From: Longimicrobiales bacterium
Lineage (GTDB): Bacteria > Gemmatimonadota > Gemmatimonadetes > Longimicrobiales > Gaopeijiaceae
DNA: 8,698 bases
Reading direction: 5' to 3'
Assembly (NCBI GenBank): GCA_022428035.1
Contig: JAKMDG010000443.1
Location: 1-8,698 of the forward strand
Shown: in pieces, positions 6,940 through 8,698 of the stretch
Numbering within the stretch: position 1 is the first letter of the stretch
Layout of the letters: each line of letters starts with the position of its first letter
Made by a program: the position numbers and the translations under genes
The notes under the pieces: model-generated
Told to the model about the DNA's origin: nothing
The model's input: the letters and a program-made list of their open reading frames with translations, nothing else
Database searches by the model: none

Positions 6940-6953
6940 CGGAGTGTACTCCG
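6940..6953. promoter_or_regulatory. Inverted repeat in the divergent gap between lipoprotein and M48 protease genes
   Basis: CGGAGT (6940-6945) and ACTCCG (6948-6953) are perfect six-base arms around GT. The repeat lies about 28 bases upstream of the lipoprotein start and 77 upstream of the protease start, where promoters should be. A -10-like TACACT on the minus strand falls inside it. This fits a dimeric regulator site, which I cannot name. The rest of the 119-base gap shows no clear promoter. Confidence 0.35.
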
Positions 6954-7030
6954 GCCCAGCGTGGTGGGGTCCGGTGGACGGTGAGAAAGTTCGGCGCAGA
7001 GGCGCTGACGACCAAGAGGAATCGACTTCG

Positions 7031-8464
7031 ATGAGCATTCGGACGTTCGGCACAGTTGCGTTGTTGCTTCTGACGGCTGCGTGTGCCGTGAACCCCGCTA
7101 CCGGGCGGCGTGAGTTCATGCTCGTGAGCGAGCAGCAGGAGGTAGCCCTCGGTCGCGAGTCCGACCCGGCCATCGTAGCCCAGTTCGGGCTGGTTGATGA
7201 TCCGGCGCTGCAGGAATACGTGACGGACCTGGGGCTTCGACTGGCTGCGGGATCGGAGCGTCCCGACCTGCCGTGGTCGTTCAAGGTCGTCGATGATCCC
7301 CTGGTGAACGCATTCGCACTTCCGGGGGGCTACATCTACGTCACGAGAGGCATCCTGGCGCACTTCGATTCAGAGGCCGAACTCGCTGGGGTGCTCGGGC
7401 ACGAGATCGGACACGTGACGGCCCGACACGGCGCCAGTCAGATGAGTCGCCAACAACTCCAGCAGATCGGTCTGGGGATCGGAATGATCGCGTCGGAGAC
7501 GTTCCGTCAGTACAGCGCGCTCGCGGCGACCGGCCTTCAATTGATGAATCTGTCGTACTCACGGGACGACGAGTCACAGTCGGATCGACTTGGGCTTCGG
7601 TACATCTCACGCCTGGACTATGATGCCGACGCGATGATCGGCGTATTCGAAATGCTCGCCACCGCGGGTGGGGGAAGTGGTGAGGGTCGACTTCCGGAGT
7701 GGCAGTCGACCCACCCGTATCCGGAGACTCGAAGCGCTGACATGCGCGCTGAGATCCAGCGTACAGGCGTATCGCGGCAGGGTCTGATCGAGCGAGACCG
7801 ATACCTCGACATGCTCGATGGAATGGTCTACGGTGAGGATCCACGGAACGGCTACTTCGAGGGCCAGCGCTTCCTGCATCCCGACCTCGCGTTCGAGCTG
7901 TCCTTTCCTGATGGATGGTCAACGGTCAACCAACGCGACCAGGTCGGTGCAGTCTCTGCTCAGGAGGACGCCATCGTCGTGCTGGGGGTCGCATCGGACG
8001 TCGCCTCCCCGGCGGACGGTGTACGGGCGTTCCTGTCGCAGGACGGGATCACGGGTGGTCCGCTGTCGGAGTCGGAGGCCACTGGGGTGACCACGGCCCG
8101 CGCGAACTTCGCTGCCCAGGGAGAAAACGGGACGATGGAGGGGGAGGTCGCGTTCCACTCCTACGGCGGTGTCACCTATCGGATGCTGGGCTATGCTGCG
8201 GCTGCCAACTGGAGCGCGCGCCGCGCTTCCGTGGCCTCGACGATCTCGAGCTTCGCGTCCGTGACCGATCGCTCCGTCCTGAGCATTCAGCCCTCGCGGC
8301 TGCGCATTGTCACCCTGCCAGAAGCCATGTCGTTGAACAGCTTCGTCCGCTCCAACCCGCAGCCGCTCGAGATCGAGGAGCTGGCACGCCTCAATCGGGT
8401 GTCACCGAGCGAGGTGATCAGCGCCGGGACGCCGATCAAGGTTGTCGAGGGTGCCTCTCGCTGA
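7031..8464 (+). CDS. M48-family zinc metalloprotease lipoprotein with C-terminal LysM-like domain
   Basis: Probable membrane-anchored periplasmic peptidase of the M48 group (relatives include LoiP and BepA, which act in envelope quality control). The lipoprotein signal covers residues 1-17 with the lipidated Cys18 (TAAC; Thr at -3 is less usual), followed by VNPATGRREFMLVSEQQE, typical for the group. The peptidase domain (about 30-245) has the zinc motif HEIGH (124-128; His124, Glu125, His128) and the third ligand Glu181 in SRDDESQSD. Residues about 283-412 form a beta-rich domain, perhaps PsbP/DcrB-like. Residues about 423-473 have the LysM-like pattern of a VTLPEAMSLNSF start, an ELARLN middle and an AGTPIKVV end, which could bind peptidoglycan. 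The 477-residue length reflects these extra domains. The ATG at 7031, after AGAGGA at 7015-7020, is preferred to one at 6944, which would bury the signal peptide. Confidence 0.92.
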   Translation: MSIRTFGTVALLLLTAACAVNPATGRREFMLVSEQQEVALGRESDPAIVAQFGLVDDPALQEYVTDLGLRLAAGSERPDLPWSFKVVDDPLVNAFALPGGYIYVTRGILAHFDSEAELAGVLGHEIGHVTARHGASQMSRQQLQQIGLGIGMIASETFRQYSALAATGLQLMNLSYSRDDESQSDRLGLRYISRLDYDADAMIGVFEMLATAGGGSGEGRLPEWQSTHPYPETRSADMRAEIQRTGVSRQGLIERDRYLDMLDGMVYGEDPRNGYFEGQRFLHPDLAFELSFPDGWSTVNQRDQVGAVSAQEDAIVVLGVASDVASPADGVRAFLSQDGITGGPLSESEATGVTTARANFAAQGENGTMEGEVAFHSYGGVTYRMLGYAAAANWSARRASVASTISSFASVTDRSVLSIQPSRLRIVTLPEAMSLNSFVRSNPQPLEIEELARLNRVSPSEVISAGTPIKVVEGASR

Positions 8465-8494
8465 CGGTTGGTTACCCGATCTCGTCACGTCAGC
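8460..8494 (+). terminator. Inverted repeat over the M48 protease stop, weak terminator candidate
   Basis: GCTGACG (8460-8466, containing the stop codon) and CGTCAGC (8488-8494) are perfect seven-base arms separated by 21 bases. A stem here could end or shield the protease mRNA, but the loop is large and no T-run follows, so the terminator role is weak. Confidence 0.3.
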
Positions 8495-8560
8495 TGGGTA
8501 CTCGTTGAATCCCGATCAATAGCGACACCCGACCGGCGTCCATCATCGTCGGTCTGGCCC

Positions 8561-8586
8561 GGAACTTGTCTCTATACAGAGTCAGA
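8561..8586 (+). promoter_or_regulatory. Candidate ECF/sigma-E-like promoter upstream of clpB
   Basis: GGAACTT (8561-8567) matches the classic -35 of ECF sigma factors. TCAGA (8582-8586), fourteen bases later, resembles their -10, though the spacing is slightly short. A TATACA that could serve as a housekeeping -10 (8573-8578) lies between them without a good -35. Transcription from either would include the hairpin at 8591-8620. The 186-base gap shows no CIRCE element and no good sigma-32 promoter. Confidence 0.35.
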
Positions 8587-8590
8587 CGAT

Positions 8591-8620
8591 GCGATCGCTG
8601 CCGTTTTGGCAGTGATTCGC
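8591..8620 (+). promoter_or_regulatory. Strong hairpin in the leader of clpB
   Basis: Twelve base pairs close a five-base GTTTT loop (8603-8607). CTGCC (8598-8602) pairs with GGCAG (8608-8612), and the stem continues down through one G-T pair to GCG (8591-8593) with CGC (8618-8620), leaving one bulged T at 8617. It ends 30 bases before the clpB ATG. No T-run follows, so it is not an ordinary terminator. It may stabilise the mRNA, bind a regulator as DNA, or be part of a folding control of clpB. It does not cover the start codon itself. Confidence 0.5.
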
Positions 8621-8650
8621 TGAAGACCAACCGATTCGGGATGACTTGAT

Positions 8651-8698
8651 ATGCTCAACGCCGACAAACTGACCGTAAAGGCGGCAGAGGCCCTGCAA
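8651..8698 (+). CDS. clpB: Probable ClpB disaggregase, N-terminus only (runs off the window)
   Basis: Only 16 codons are present, from ATG at 8651 to the window edge. They read MLNADKLT followed by VKAAEALQ, which closely follows the N-terminus of ClpB and other Hsp100 ATPases (typically M-x-LxKLTxKAxEALQ). ClpB works with DnaK to dissolve protein aggregates in the cytoplasm. The ribosome binding site is poor: only GGGATGA at 8638-8644. The preceding protease gene is on the same strand, but a 186-base gap with its own signals suggests a separate transcript. With so little sequence the identification is probable, not certain; ClpC or another Clp-N protein is the alternative. Confidence 0.7.
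   Translation, partial: MLNADKLTVKAAEALQ

Noticed and set aside
6944..7030. Upstream extension of the M48 protease to an ATG at 6944
   Set aside because: It would put 29 polar residues before the lipoprotein signal, and AGAGGA at 7015-7020 supports the ATG at 7031.
8501..8535. Sigma-32 promoter (TTGAA at 8505-8509 and CCCGA at 8528-8532)
   Set aside because: The spacing of 18 bases is too long and the -10 lacks the CCCCAT core.
8641..8649. Tiny leader ORF ATG-ACT-TGA just before clpB
   Set aside because: Two codons, with no evidence of translation; it probably arises by chance.
8465..8650. CIRCE or HAIR repressor sites upstream of clpB
   Set aside because: No TTAGCACTC/GAGTGCTAA or CTTGAGT/ACTCAAG pair is present.

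Overview
The window is a GC-rich bacterial chromosome segment of dense housekeeping genes followed by small envelope genes. I see no tRNA, rRNA, CRISPR array, insertion sequence or phage gene. The lineage is a guess: the plant-organelle-like HisRS, the type 3 ProRS with a degenerate zinc site and the many lipoprotein or exported small genes would fit Gemmatimonadota or a neighbouring phylum, but nothing here proves it.

Bases 1-5454 (+ strand) look like one operon: hisS (5' end outside the window), an unrecognised 114-residue two-helix membrane protein, proS, lysA and guaA. Every junction overlaps (4, 8, 19 and 4 bases), and two genes start with GTG or TTG, so translational coupling is likely. 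The operon joins charging of tRNA-His and tRNA-Pro with the last step of lysine synthesis and the last step of GMP synthesis. A GC-rich hairpin at 5474-5498 follows guaA and separates it from the convergent Rid-family gene.

Bases 5516-7030 hold small genes in alternating orientation: a Rid (YjgF/UK114) protein without the catalytic arginine of RidA (- strand), a secreted 202-residue protein of unknown function (+), and a small helical lipoprotein that may be DUF4296-like (-). The two divergent gaps each carry a short perfect inverted repeat, at 5934-5948 and 6940-6953, that could be an operator.

Bases 7031-8698 (+ strand) hold a lipoprotein M48 zinc metalloprotease with extra C-terminal domains, a 186-base gap, and the first 16 codons of a probable clpB. 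The gap contains an inverted repeat at the end of the protease gene, an ECF-like promoter candidate, and a strong 12-bp hairpin just upstream of clpB. The two genes suggest an envelope and cytoplasmic protein quality-control neighbourhood. The items most worth checking are the clpB leader hairpin, the unknown membrane protein inside the synthetase operon, and the atypical active-site or metal-site residues of HisRS, ProRS and Rid. I found no clear sign of a wholly new multi-gene system.
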